Positions 46,857-57,500 of a DNA stretch of 64,000 nucleotides are shown one piece after another. The notes below the pieces were generated by a model. The model was given only the letters and a program-made list of their open reading frames with translations. It was not told the origin of the DNA and ran no database searches. Position 1 is the stretch's first letter, and each line of letters starts with the position of its first letter. Source of the stretch: Lojkania enalia (lineage: Eukaryota; Ascomycota; Dothideomycetes; Pleosporales); the NCBI GenBank assembly GCA_010094045.1, contig ML986605.1, forward strand, positions 1 to 64,000, in the 5' to 3' direction. Both the position numbers and the translations under genes were made by a program.

Positions 46857-49031
46857 CTATCTGATCAAAAACTCCTCAGCAGAATCTACTAATTTCTCGT
46901 GTTCTCTATCTTCATCACCTGAGTCGTCCACTGCCATTTCAATCGTTACCAACGCTTCACCATCCATCAATCCGAGCACGAAGCAGGAGCCAACAAGCTC
47001 AAACTCCATATCGGACTCTGAGGTATGGCGAAGAAGTACAGGCGTTGTGCAACGCCTCAAGACACATACCACATCCCCTTCCGTCATTCCTGGAGGCCCA
47101 ATGCCAATATATCCAGACTGGGTACGAAAGAGGCGATATCCAGCGCGAATCCAGGAAGACATTCTCACCTCTAGTTGCTGATCAATGGGATATCCAGTCT
47201 TGGACCTCAAGATATCTACTCCTCTGTTTCGAATGGCGGGAGTTGCGCGCAATTCATCCACCCCCCCTGATGACTTCACCAACTCCGGCCAAGTCCGCCT
47301 AAGCTCCTCGTCACTCATTTCGCTAAATTCGATTTCGGTAGCAAAATTAAATTCACCAGACGGCCAAAAGTTGGCCTTCAATGTCTGCGCGAAGCGCATC
47401 CCTGGGTCGATTCCCAATTTCTCTAGTCGATTTCTAAGCAAATTCTGAGACTCTTTTGCGAAACTATCTTCCGGGAGAATCAACGATAGAAATGAGAGCA
47501 CCCTGAGCAAAACCGGATCTGAATCGTGTTTAAAGTCGAGTCTCTTATCAACCTCGCTAAACTCATGATCAAGGTACAAGGTTCGCATTAAGGCTTGAAG
47601 AATGGGGATTCCAGTCTTGTACAGCTTTCCCCTTCCCCCAAGTTCTAGGAGTATGCTCTGGCAAGCTTGAAACATTTGCTCGGACCTAAGAGGTATGTTT
47701 CTAGCTTCAATAGCGGAGACGGCGCCACAAGTGCGACCGTGGATTCTGAGAACAAGTCCAGGGAGGAGAGGGAATCCAGGTGGGGGAGTCCCAGGGAAAG
47801 GATCGAGCCAGCCGTCGGCATTGTACCACTCCGGGTTTATAGGGTGATGCCAACCGGTCTTTGAAATGCGCTCCCAATTCGGAATCCAGGATGGTAGTCC
47901 AGCAATTGGGGGATGGCCGAGCCCCGAGCCTGCCCAGAGAATGACATTGTGAAGTTGATGCATGATACACCCAACAGCAAATTTTCCATACGTATCTTTC
48001 ACGGATTGTGCATAGTTTGGCGTAATAGGGAGACTACAGATTCCATTGAGGCCAAATATAATGTCCCGAGGGTTCGTGGCAAGGTTCGTCGAGGCTCTTG
48101 CCAAGACTTTGAACAGGTCTGCTTGCAGGACCTTCTCCTCCATTCCTAGGTAGTCACCCTCCTTCAGTTGTCTGATGAGATCGACATGATCCCACCTGAG
48201 GCTGGTGCTGTGCTTGAACTTATTCCATATCTTAGACTGGTAGAGCCTCAAGCTATTGAGAAGACCAGCAATATAGAGGCAGAATTTCCGACAGTTGACA
48301 AGCTGAGTCCAAGTCACAGTTGATTTACCTAGAACTAGTAGAATTTGGCGGCCTAAAACCACCTCTTGAATAATCCAGATCCGAGTCCAATAGGGTAGAG
48401 ATAGGAAGGCCTGCACCAAAGACCAAGAACGCTCAGTCAACATTGATGCCACATGTTGTGATAAGGAGCTTGTAGCTTCATCATCAAACCTGAAGACTCC
48501 ATTGTCTTCTTCAAGACCTTCATCTTCGTCGCGGCGACAATTGGATAGAAAGTATTCCCAAGCATTTGAAAGACTGATTACAATGTCGAGTGCTTGGCTG
48601 GTCTCATCACTATCTGCGCCCAAATGAGAGATCACAATCAATGCACTTTTATAGATGCGATCCATGTTTCGCACCTGAATAGCCTTTTCGTCGTTATCAG
48701 CTTGATTGATAGATAAGGCGTCAACCCAAATGTAGCTAGGCGAAGGCCTCTCATCATGCGAGCAGTGGTCGCGGAAAAATCTGAGGGCGAGGGCAAGATT
48801 AACGCCAATTTTCATAGACCGATCGTTTATTATAACGTCCTCGGACGCCACAGAGGGATCTCCCCATACGTACGACAGAGCTGCGAACGGAGGACAAGTC
48901 GCCTCTGCGAGATCAACGGCCCTGAGCTCGCAAACGAGCTTTTCGGAGATGTGCGCAGCTTCTTTGACGCGTATCAGACGAGTGTGTTGGCCAGTTGACG
49001 GCAGAGCTGAGTAGATCACGCTCGTATCCAT
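46857..49031 (-). CDS. HET-domain (heterokaryon incompatibility) protein
   Basis: This is a single frame of 724 aa. The start is the ATG at 49031 (MDTSVIYSALPS); the frame is open further upstream but without ATG. The HET domain occupies roughly residues 30-190, with PPFAALSYVWGDPS, VNLALALRFFRDHC, YIWVDALSINQADNDEKAIQVRNMDRIYKSALIVISHLG. Later blocks follow the usual HET-protein layout: LPYWTRIWIIQEVVLG, PRDIIFGLNGI, and a C-terminal PPGMTEGDVVCVLRRCTTPVLLR with FELVGSCFVLGLMDGEAL. HET domains act in vegetative incompatibility and regulated cell death, often triggered by NLR partners. This gene is intact, while the NLR 1.7 kb away is dead. Whether it is an active incompatibility locus cannot be told from one genome. 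Confidence 0.92.
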   Translation of the reverse strand: MDTSVIYSALPSTGQHTRLIRVKEAAHISEKLVCELRAVDLAEATCPPFAALSYVWGDPSVASEDVIINDRSMKIGVNLALALRFFRDHCSHDERPSPSYIWVDALSINQADNDEKAIQVRNMDRIYKSALIVISHLGADSDETSQALDIVISLSNAWEYFLSNCRRDEDEGLEEDNGVFRFDDEATSSLSQHVASMLTERSWSLVQAFLSLPYWTRIWIIQEVVLGRQILLVLGKSTVTWTQLVNCRKFCLYIAGLLNSLRLYQSKIWNKFKHSTSLRWDHVDLIRQLKEGDYLGMEEKVLQADLFKVLARASTNLATNPRDIIFGLNGICSLPITPNYAQSVKDTYGKFAVGCIMHQLHNVILWAGSGLGHPPIAGLPSWIPNWERISKTGWHHPINPEWYNADGWLDPFPGTPPPGFPLLPGLVLRIHGRTCGAVSAIEARNIPLRSEQMFQACQSILLELGGRGKLYKTGIPILQALMRTLYLDHEFSEVDKRLDFKHDSDPVLLRVLSFLSLILPEDSFAKESQNLLRNRLEKLGIDPGMRFAQTLKANFWPSGEFNFATEIEFSEMSDEELRRTWPELVKSSGGVDELRATPAIRNRGVDILRSKTGYPIDQQLEVRMSSWIRAGYRLFRTQSGYIGIGPPGMTEGDVVCVLRRCTTPVLLRHTSESDMEFELVGSCFVLGLMDGEALVTIEMAVDDSGDEDREHEKLVDSAEEFLIR

Positions 49032-49400
49032 GCAGCAGTGCCAAGATGGCGTGAGATATCGTCGTGGATGCAAGAAGATGGCAAGGCACAGTATGCGACG
49101 ACGGGGCAAGGAACTCTGAAAATATGAATCGGTAGGGTAGGGGTTTGAAGGTGTCTTAATGTCTAAGAATCAGATGAACAAGCAAGACAGCCCACCTAGG
49201 TACCTAGCCATTCTCGAGTTGATCAGCTGATGTGCGGTTCTATCTAGCGCAAACTTAATTAGTATTTTGACATCAACATACACTACTAGTGAGATAGCTA
49301 CACTATCGAGACAGCTACTACATTAGAATTCTTGACTTTACAGGCGGATAATATTACTACACCAGCATCAATTTTACCAATATTTTCACTAGGAGATAGA
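49032..49400. other. Upstream region of the HET gene
   Basis: 369 bp between the HET start codon and an LTR. The HET promoter presumably lies here. AT content climbs toward the LTR. No other feature was seen. Confidence 0.5.
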
Positions 49401-49572
49401 TGTAAGCAGGAGGGGGTGGAGACTGTATAGGGTGGTATAGATAGATGTATTGATGGTGTACTGTGGTGTTCCCCTTGACCTCTCGGTCAAGGTACGGCGG
49501 GGGAATATATAGTACATGAGACTGCTTAGTCAAGGGCTGCACCGCTGACCAGGCACGTGACCTGAGCTTACA
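49401..49572 (-). repeat. LTR of the same family as the solo LTR at 2708
   Basis: 172 bp, ends TGTAAGC/GCTTACA, inverted relative to the copy at 2708-2867 and carrying a short extra segment near its middle. The five bases on each side differ (ATAGA and CACCC), so there is no target duplication. On the minus strand the bases just before the LTR read CCTGAGGGGGTG, like a polypurine tract. This fits the 3' LTR of a minus-strand element whose body extended to the right, now lost in AT-rich DNA. Confidence 0.75.
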
Positions 49573-50000
49573 CACCCCCTCAGGTATGAACGTGTTCGAA
49601 TCTGATACAATAAATAAGAGAGCAGTAGAAAGATATATAAAAAGATATAATCTAGTATAGCCTAGCCTTATTAAAACCTTAAAACCCAGTAGAATAAAAT
49701 TAAATAAAAGAGTACTAGTATATTAAAAAAAAAAAAATATCTAGTTATAAGCTATAATTAAACTTATAGTAATTATATATAATTATAAACTTTAATTAAC
49801 CTTATAGTAGTTATATATAATTATAAGCCTTTTAGACTTATAATAGTTAGACTAGTAAATAGAGTATATAATATCTTATCTAAATTAAGATTAGATTTAA
49901 AATTCTTAGTTTTAGAGTTAGAATTAAAGTAGAATTCTTAGCGCTAGAATATAGGTTAGATAGAGGTTTTTAGTATTAAGATTAAGGTTAGGGTAGAGTT
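49573..50000. other. RIP-saturated AT-rich DNA, unassigned
   Basis: Dense TA dinucleotides and stops in all frames. It may be the remains of the retroelement whose 3' LTR is at 49401-49572, but no protein motif survives. Confidence 0.4.
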
Positions 50001-50211
50001 CTATTATAGTATTCTTATATTCCCCCTAACACCTATATATAGTATACTTACTTCTATATATATATCTTCTTTTTCCCTCTTATCTTCCTATTTACCTTAT
50101 ATTTAGCTTACTTCTTAGCTATCCTCTTATACGACACCTAAGATCTGTATATAGTATACTATACTAAGTATTAGATAAGTCTTATTATTTCTACTTATAA
50201 CTTCTTATAAT
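50001..50211 (+). repeat. LTR-like direct repeat, copy 1
   Basis: This segment starts CTATTATAGTATTCTTATAT and ends CTTCTTATAATA. It is repeated at 51321-51441 in the same orientation, but with about 88 bp of its middle missing there. Spacing and orientation suggest an LTR pair of a small or internally deleted retroelement. The ends are too RIP-altered to show TG...CA. Confidence 0.5.
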
Positions 50212-51320
50212 ATTAAAATAGCTTGTCTAGTTATATAGTAATTGCAGCTAAATAGCTACTATAGATTTCTAGATAGAAATCTTTATTATTCTCTATCCGG
50301 ATTTTTTTTCTTCTTTCCTAGTAATATCTAGCTAGAATACTAATCTAATAGCTATTCTACTATTTATATAGTAGCTGTAGTAGAAGTTTTAAAATTAGTA
50401 ATCTAAAATCTAGTAGCTTTAATCTAATCTTAACTTAGTATATACTATTATCCTCTAGCTCTAGTTTTCTACTACTTCTTATTTTTAACTCTTAAATTCT
50501 TTATATTTTAATAGTAAACTATATATATTTTATATATAGTTCTTATTTATTAAAATTAAATTCTATTTAAACTAGCTTAATAAAACTAATATATTTAACT
50601 ATATTTAGAACTAACTTAAATAGTTATAGTAGATATTAGTACTATACTTCTATTAAACTATTAAGAAGAGTTAATTCTAGAATCCTAAAATAATTTTTTT
50701 ATTCTTCTAACGCTTCTATTATAATTTATATAAGAAATAGGAGGTAGTTTAATATTTTATATTAGTATATTAAAAGAATAATAAGTTGTTTTTTATATAC
50801 CTTACTTATTTTAAGCGTCTTTTATATAAGATAGATACCTAGTTATAGTCTAATATATCTTAAATCTTCTTTCTCTATTATAGTTTCTACTTTTCTCTCT
50901 ACTAGCTCTTTAAAGAGTTAAATAACTCCCTATTCTATTAGTAATATAATAACTATATTAAGCTTATTTAGTATATTAATTATTATATTAGATACTAACT
51001 AGCTAGCTAAAAATAGTTCTCTTAAACTAATATTTAACTAGTTAAATCTTCTTCTCTTAAATATATAGATATTAGTAATATTTAGATAAGATTATACTCT
51101 TCTTCTATATTATTAGTCTACTACTATTACTACTATAATTATAACCTCTACTATAGTTATAGATTTAGGTATTATTAGATTAAAGACTATAACTAGGTCA
51201 AGCTATAACTTCTTCTAATAGATATAATACCTCTACTCTATATAAAATAAATAGCTAGTTATATTAGATCTTTATATTATAACTATAATTATTAATTATA
51301 GCTACTTTTTAAAAGAGGGT
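50212..51320. other. AT-rich DNA between two LTR-like repeats
   Basis: 1.1 kb of RIP-saturated sequence with no recognised retroelement domain. It is too short for a complete gag-pol. Confidence 0.4.
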
Positions 51321-51441
51321 ACTATTATAGTATTTTTATATTCCTTCTAATACCTATATATAGGATATTTACTTCTATATATAGTATACTATACTAAGTA
51401 TTAGATAAGCTTTATTATTTCTACTTATAGCCTCTTATAAT
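51321..51441 (+). repeat. LTR-like direct repeat, copy 2
   Basis: Matches 50001-50211 except for an internal deletion of about 88 bp. It ends 85 bp before the left inverted repeat of the pogo element at 51527. See copy 1 for interpretation. Confidence 0.5.
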
Positions 51442-51526
51442 AAGTTTTTAGCGCTAGGGTATAAGATTAAAGTAAGAGTATTCTATAAAATTCTTTTATA
51501 ATTATAGAAAATAATTATATAACATA

Positions 51527-53365
51527 TTCCACTATTAAAACGGCTAAACTATTAAAGCGGCTACTTTTTCTTAGCGTAACAAACACTATATACGAAAAGT
51601 TAATTTATTTAATACTAATAAGAGATCCTATATATAATATACTTTCATCTAATTTAGAATTTTCTCTACTATCCTTTTAGTACGTACAAGTATTATGTCC
51701 AGTCTTACCACAGTTACTATAGTAGCGTTAAGCTAGTTAAGCCCTTTCTTAAGTATCAGTACTACAAGTCTTCTTAAAGGGTTGAGAGTTTATAGATACT
51801 TTAGCAGCTATATATAAAGATCCCTTACTATATAATACTATACTACTATACTAAATATACTTTCTTTTACGCGTTTTACACTTAGTTACTTCTTCTAATT
51901 ACCTTTTAAGCTTAGAGTTGCGAGCTTAAAGAAGCGCATTCTAATATAGTATTAACTTAGCACCTTTTATAAGTTGTAAGAATCCTTTTTACGCCTCTTT
52001 TAGTAATTATATAAAGGACTTTTATACAAGTATTAATTATAACCTAAATTTATATATATTACTTAGAGTTTTAGACTACTAGAAATCTTCTTATAGAAGT
52101 AGTTCTAGTAGGGTATATAGTTGTATATTAAGGCGATTTAATATAATCTACGCGTTTAGAGGAATAATTCCTATTACTTTAAAGGCCTTTTAATAGTTCT
52201 CGTATATAAACATGTTAAAAAACGCGTCCTTAAAGGCTAGAAGGAAGCCTTTTTTATTAATATAGTAGATGCGTCAGCACGCTAAGTCTTATACGCGCTA
52301 TAAGTACTTCAGCTTTAATAGTAAGAAGTAAACTATATTATAAGGCTGAAGTATATATAATAAATAAGAAGGTATATAAAGTATTAGAATCTTTTATATA
52401 AGGCAGTAATCTTTAAATTCCTAGTTAAGGTAGCTTTTATAGCCGTCTAAAATAAGTAGCTTATATAACCCTATCTAACACATCTTTATATACTTATTAA
52501 AGTATTTTAGCTACTTAAGACTAAGCGCGTTATTTATCTAGCCGTTCTTAGAGACTAAAATTTTCTAATTATACGGTATACCTGCTTCTTTATACTATAT
52601 AGAGATATAGATATATTCTTTATAGATAATAAATAGTAGAGTTATATATATAGTAGTATAGATATTCTAGATAACTATAATCTACTTACAATTGCCTAGC
52701 TGTATAAGAGTAGACCTTATACAATATTCTAAACCTATAATAACCTTTATAGTACTAATAATATCTATCTAAAAGCCTATCTTATTAAAGTTATAGATAT
52801 TATTATTATATATACTATATTTCGCAATTATATTCTATATAAGCTTAAACTATATATTAATAACCTCTAGATTCTCTTGTTTTATTCTTTAGTAATCCTT
52901 TACTTAATTAAAGGCTGTTTTAAGCTCGTTTATACGCGCTATAAATCGTTTAAGCTAATTCTTTTCTATAGATATTCTACTACGTATATTTAATAGTTTA
53001 TCTGCTATATCTACTACCTTATATAGCTGGAGCGTAAATTCTCGCGAATTAAGGTTAAGAATATATTGTACGATTGTTTATTCTTCGGTTACTATAAGCT
53101 TCTAGCAATTTGGTTGTATATAAGGGCGAAACGCGATTCTATAAAGTCGAGTAGAGAGTCGTTAATATTATACGTTAAAAGCTATAGCAGCACGTTATAT
53201 ACTTTTAAACTAGCCTAATTTATACGCCTATAAGGCAAGCTCAATTCTACCTTCTTATTAAATTAATAGAAGGTCGTATTATAGATTTATTATAGTTCGT
53301 ATATAGTATTTGTAATACTAAGAAAAAGTGGCCGCTTCGATAGTTTAGCCGCTTTAATAGTAGAA
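51527..53365 (-). mobile_element. Complete pogo/Fot1-type transposon relic
   Basis: The 1839-bp element is bounded by inverted repeats of nearly 50 bp. The left starts TTCCACTATTAAAACGG and contains GGCTAAACTAT and ACTTTTTCTTAG. The right, inverted, starts TTCTACTATTAAAGCGG with the same inner blocks. TA flanks both ends (51525-51526 and 53366-53367), the pogo/Tc1 target duplication. The transposase lies on the minus strand. The length is typical for Fot1-like elements. Confidence 0.88.
51660..53240 (-). pseudogene. pogo/Fot1 transposase with RIP-changed DDE residues
   Basis: On the minus strand a continuous frame interrupted by stops reads the whole catalytic core. First catalytic region: KYSIYNNNIYNFNKIGF (DETGF expected). 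Then LIQLGNCK-IIVI, IPYN-KILVSKNG-INNALSLK, LLILDGYKSY (LDGH expected) and ILQPYNIVYFLLLK (LQPLDVGCF expected). The C-terminus ends in a zinc knuckle RYYSNCGKTGHNTCTY near 51690-51740. The D/E to N/K and H/C to Y substitutions, and Trp and Gln codons turned to stops, are the RIP pattern. It is an inactive relic but the best preserved pogo copy here. Confidence 0.85.
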
Positions 53366-53739
53366 TATATTATTATATATTATATATTAAATATTTATTA
53401 CTATAAATTATTATAGTAGAAAACTAGTTTTTTTTAAAATAGCTTTTTCTAAGCTTAAAACTATCTAGAGATTATAATTCTAATCTAATAGAAGATTAAA
53501 CTTCTTATAATATTACTTTATTAAATATATATTCTTATTTTAAATAGTAATCTACTTTATATAAATTATATTTATATTATAGTTTAATATAATTAATATT
53601 ATATAATATAAATTATATAAAAAAATATATACTTTTAAAAAACCTAATAAGAAAAGTTTTAATAAACTTTTAAAGAGTTTTAATTATATTCTATTATTAA
53701 TATATTTTACTACTATAAATATCTTTTTAAATTATAGTA
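53366..53739. other. AT-rich spacer between two pogo elements
   Basis: Almost pure A/T sequence with no recognisable feature. Confidence 0.45.
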
Positions 53740-54213
53740 ATATACTTTATAAGTAAGTAGCTTATATAAGTAAATAGTCTACTTTATTAACTTTTTTAAC
53801 CTTTATATATATATAGTTTAACAACTAAATAATATAATAGTAATTTATAACTTATATAATTATTTTATAGAAACTTTTATATCTTTCTAATATATATAAA
53901 AATTATATCTAGTCTTACTATAATAGCTATAGTATATTTTATACTATCTACTTATACCTAATTATACTCTAAATTAGTATATTATAGTTTAAATTTCTTT
54001 TTTATTATCCTTTTTAATAATAATTATCTCTTCTTATACTTTTATTAAGGTCCCTTATACTTAAATCCGCCTTTTTTTCTACTATTTCTATTTTATTACT
54101 ACTTTATTTACTTCTTAAAAGCTAATAATTTTATTATTTATTAACCTAATCTAATATATTACTTTTATAGAGCCTTTTTTAAACTAATTTAACTTTTTAA
54201 TAATAGAAGCTAA
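53740..54213 (-). mobile_element. pogo element A, outer part (3' end of its transposase)
   Basis: It starts after a TA with ATATACTTTATAAG, the terminal repeat of a second pogo family. It then carries the C-terminal part of the transposase in minus orientation, colinear with 60467-60925 of pogo B. It stops abruptly at AGAAGCTAA, exactly where pogo B is inserted. The matching continuation of A resumes at 62306. Confidence 0.78.
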
Positions 54214-54229
54214 TAATATACTTTATAAG

Positions 54230-54533
54230 TATTATAGTAATACCGCGATACCTCTGTACCTATACTACCCTTACTATAATACCTAAACTAGCTGCTAGCG
54301 ATAGCTATTAGCTACTAGCTAGAATATAACCGACTTATCTTAACTATAATAGAGGAAGGTTTCGCTGACCTAGCTAGCCTATATAGTAGTATAGATCTAG
54401 CTTCTATAAAAAATCTATATAATATAGATATTTCTATTCTTTATATAATATTTTAATATTTATATATAGTATATAATAATAGAGTTAACTATTTAAAGTA
54501 CGATTAACTAACTATATATAAGTATCTATAATA
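54230..54533 (+). repeat. 5' LTR of the gypsy element
   Basis: 304 bp, now starting TA and ending TA where TG and CA are expected after RIP. Its last 95 bases or so match 60367-60461. The limits come from the target duplication on the left and the alignment with the 3' LTR end on the right. Confidence 0.75.
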
Positions 54534-57500
54534 TTATATTATATTATCTACTATTATACGCTATAGATAAGAACGTACTTATTAATATACTTAAAGAGAT
54601 TTAAGATAAACTAGACTCTTTATAGTAGAAGAATAAGATACTAGTAGAAGCCTTAGTAATCTAGGAAAACTACTATAAGTTAGACTTTAAAGTAATATAA
54701 AGAGAATTTAGTAGCTATTAAATAGCTACCCCTCTACTAACTACTAGTATATTAATAGTAATAGAACTATTACCCGTTTTTAGCCCGATTTAGCTTATAA
54801 CCCTAGCTTCTAAATAGATGCCTATATTAACTTCTAATCCGCCTAAGATTATATATAATCTATATTTCTATTCTAACTACTTATCTAACCCTTTAATATT
54901 CTCTAGTAAACGTTTAGAGCTTTTATACTTTATTAGAAAGCTCTACTATAAATTAGAAGGAAATGCTGACTAATACTTAACAAAATGTATCTACTTTTTA
55001 TATACCTATTCCCGCCTAAAATAAAACCTAGTAATATTAGTTAATCTATTAATAGAAAGGAGTATTAACTCTATAAACAGCTTAGTTACCTTCTTAGAAT
55101 CTACTTATAGCGACTAGAATAAGAAGACTATAGTATAGAGTAAGCTAGAAACCTTAAAATAAGGTTAAAGTAGGTTCCCTGCTTACTTTACTAAATTCCG
55201 ACGCCTGATTATAGATACTAAACTAAATAAGACTAGATAAATTATATATCTCTAATATTCTCTTTCTAATAAGCTCTACTATATTATAATAGATATTATA
55301 ATATCTAATACCTTAAACGACTACGCTAACCTAATTTTCCTATATAATACTAACCTATATTATCTATTTAGTAACTATCGTAAATAACTAAAGTATTATA
55401 CTACTTACTAAAAAGATCTAAACGCTATAAAACTTAATACTTCTAGTTATATACTTATAGGCTCTATTAAATAAGAAAGGCGCTGCTATAAAAGACGCTG
55501 TTATAAATATAGTAGTAAGGGATATATTTTACTAGAATATAGCGCCTCTCTACTATTAATTTATTAAGGGTTGCAGAGCCCTACTATATTTTATAGATCC
55601 TACTCTTAATCTTCTAACTAATTCTCTAACTAATCTTTAATACGCTTATTATCCTATAAATAAAGCTATTACTCTTACTCTTAAATATTGTTAGCTTTAC
55701 TAACTAGAATGTTGCTAAAAGGTCTATTCTAGAAGTAAATTATCTCTTAAAACTACGCCTATACTAAATCTCTATATACTTATAGAACTAGCCTCTATAG
55801 AAATAATTATAGAACTACTAGATTCTAGCTTCTTTCTCGATTTATCAAAACCTAGTCTAGTAAAATATTAATATTCTTATTAATACTAGGGCTACTAGTT
55901 ATAGTTATATTTATAGAGACTTTATATATACTCTAAAACTTTAAAAGATATAACTCTTATATAATTTATATTTAATTAACTTTAATAGAGAAGTTTTCTA
56001 TAGAAAAACTATCTTCTATTTAATTACTTTAATCTTCTAATATCTAAACTATTTAGAGATAGTATATTTCTATATAACTATACTAGAAAAATATTAATTA
56101 ATTCTAAGATAGCTATAAATATATAAGTATTATATAAACCTAAACTATAAGAATAAATAGCTAGTCTTTACTACTAACTAATACCTAACTTAATATTTAT
56201 AATCTACTAGTACTACTATCTACTAATAAGCTATTTAAATAGCTATTAAAGATTATAAACTACCTAAATATAATATAAAAGGAAATTCTAAAGTAACTAA
56301 TTTATAACCCCTATATAGCTTAAAGCCTAGATAGTACTATTTAAAACTCTACCTATTAAACTATATCTAATATAATTATTAGTTACTTAAAATACTATAC
56401 TAGTTAAAAGAACTTAAAATTAAAACTAATTTAACTTTAGATAAAGATTATAGTTAAGAAGATCTATCTAAGTTTAAATACCTAAAGTCTATACTATAGC
56501 TAAATATATACTATATAGATATTATACTACTAGTCTAACTCTCTTAATAATCTAACTATAAAATCTTTACTATATTAATAGCTAATATTAATAAAGCTCT
56601 AGCTTTAAAAGAATATATTAACCCTATTACTAAAGTACTTAAAGAATACTATAACCTATTATCTATCTTCTTATATAAAGATATAAATAAACTGCCTAAA
56701 CAATAATTATATAATTATAAGATTAAACTAGAGAATAGTAAGTAAACTAGCTTTAATCTACTTTATAAGATATTTTAGAATAAGTTAAAGATACTAAAGA
56801 AGTATCTTAATAAGAACTTATCTAAGGGATTTATTAAAGTAAGTTTATTACTAGTAGCTGTACCTATAATCTTTATAAAGAAACCTAGAAGTAGTTTTTA
56901 ATTTTATATAGACTATAAAACCCTAAATACTATTACTATTAAAAACTAATATCTAATTCTACTAATCTAAGAAATATTAACCTAATTTAGTAAAGCTAAA
57001 TACTATATAAAATTTAATATTATTACCACGTTTAATAAGTTAAAGATTACTAAAGGAGATAAATAGAAAACTACCTTTTATATATACTATAGGCTATTTA
57101 AATACCTAGTAATACCCTTTAGGTTAATTAATATTCTAAGTATATTCTAGTATTTTATAAATAATATACCAAAATTATACCCTAATATATTCTATACTAC
57201 CTATATTAATAATATTCTAATATTTAGGAAGAATCTAAAGGATTATAAGTAGTATATTTAGCTAGTCCTTAAAGCCTTAAAAGTAAATAGTCTATAGCTT
57301 AATATAGATAAGTATAAGTTCTACTAGTTAGAAGTAATCTACCTAAGATATATAATTACTATAGAAGGGATCTATATAAATCTAAAGAAGGTAGAGATAA
57401 TTATTAACTAGAAATACTCTAAAAATATAAAAAATATTTAAGCTTTTATAGGCTTCGTAAACTTCTACTAATAATTTATTAGTAACTTCTTATAAAAAGT

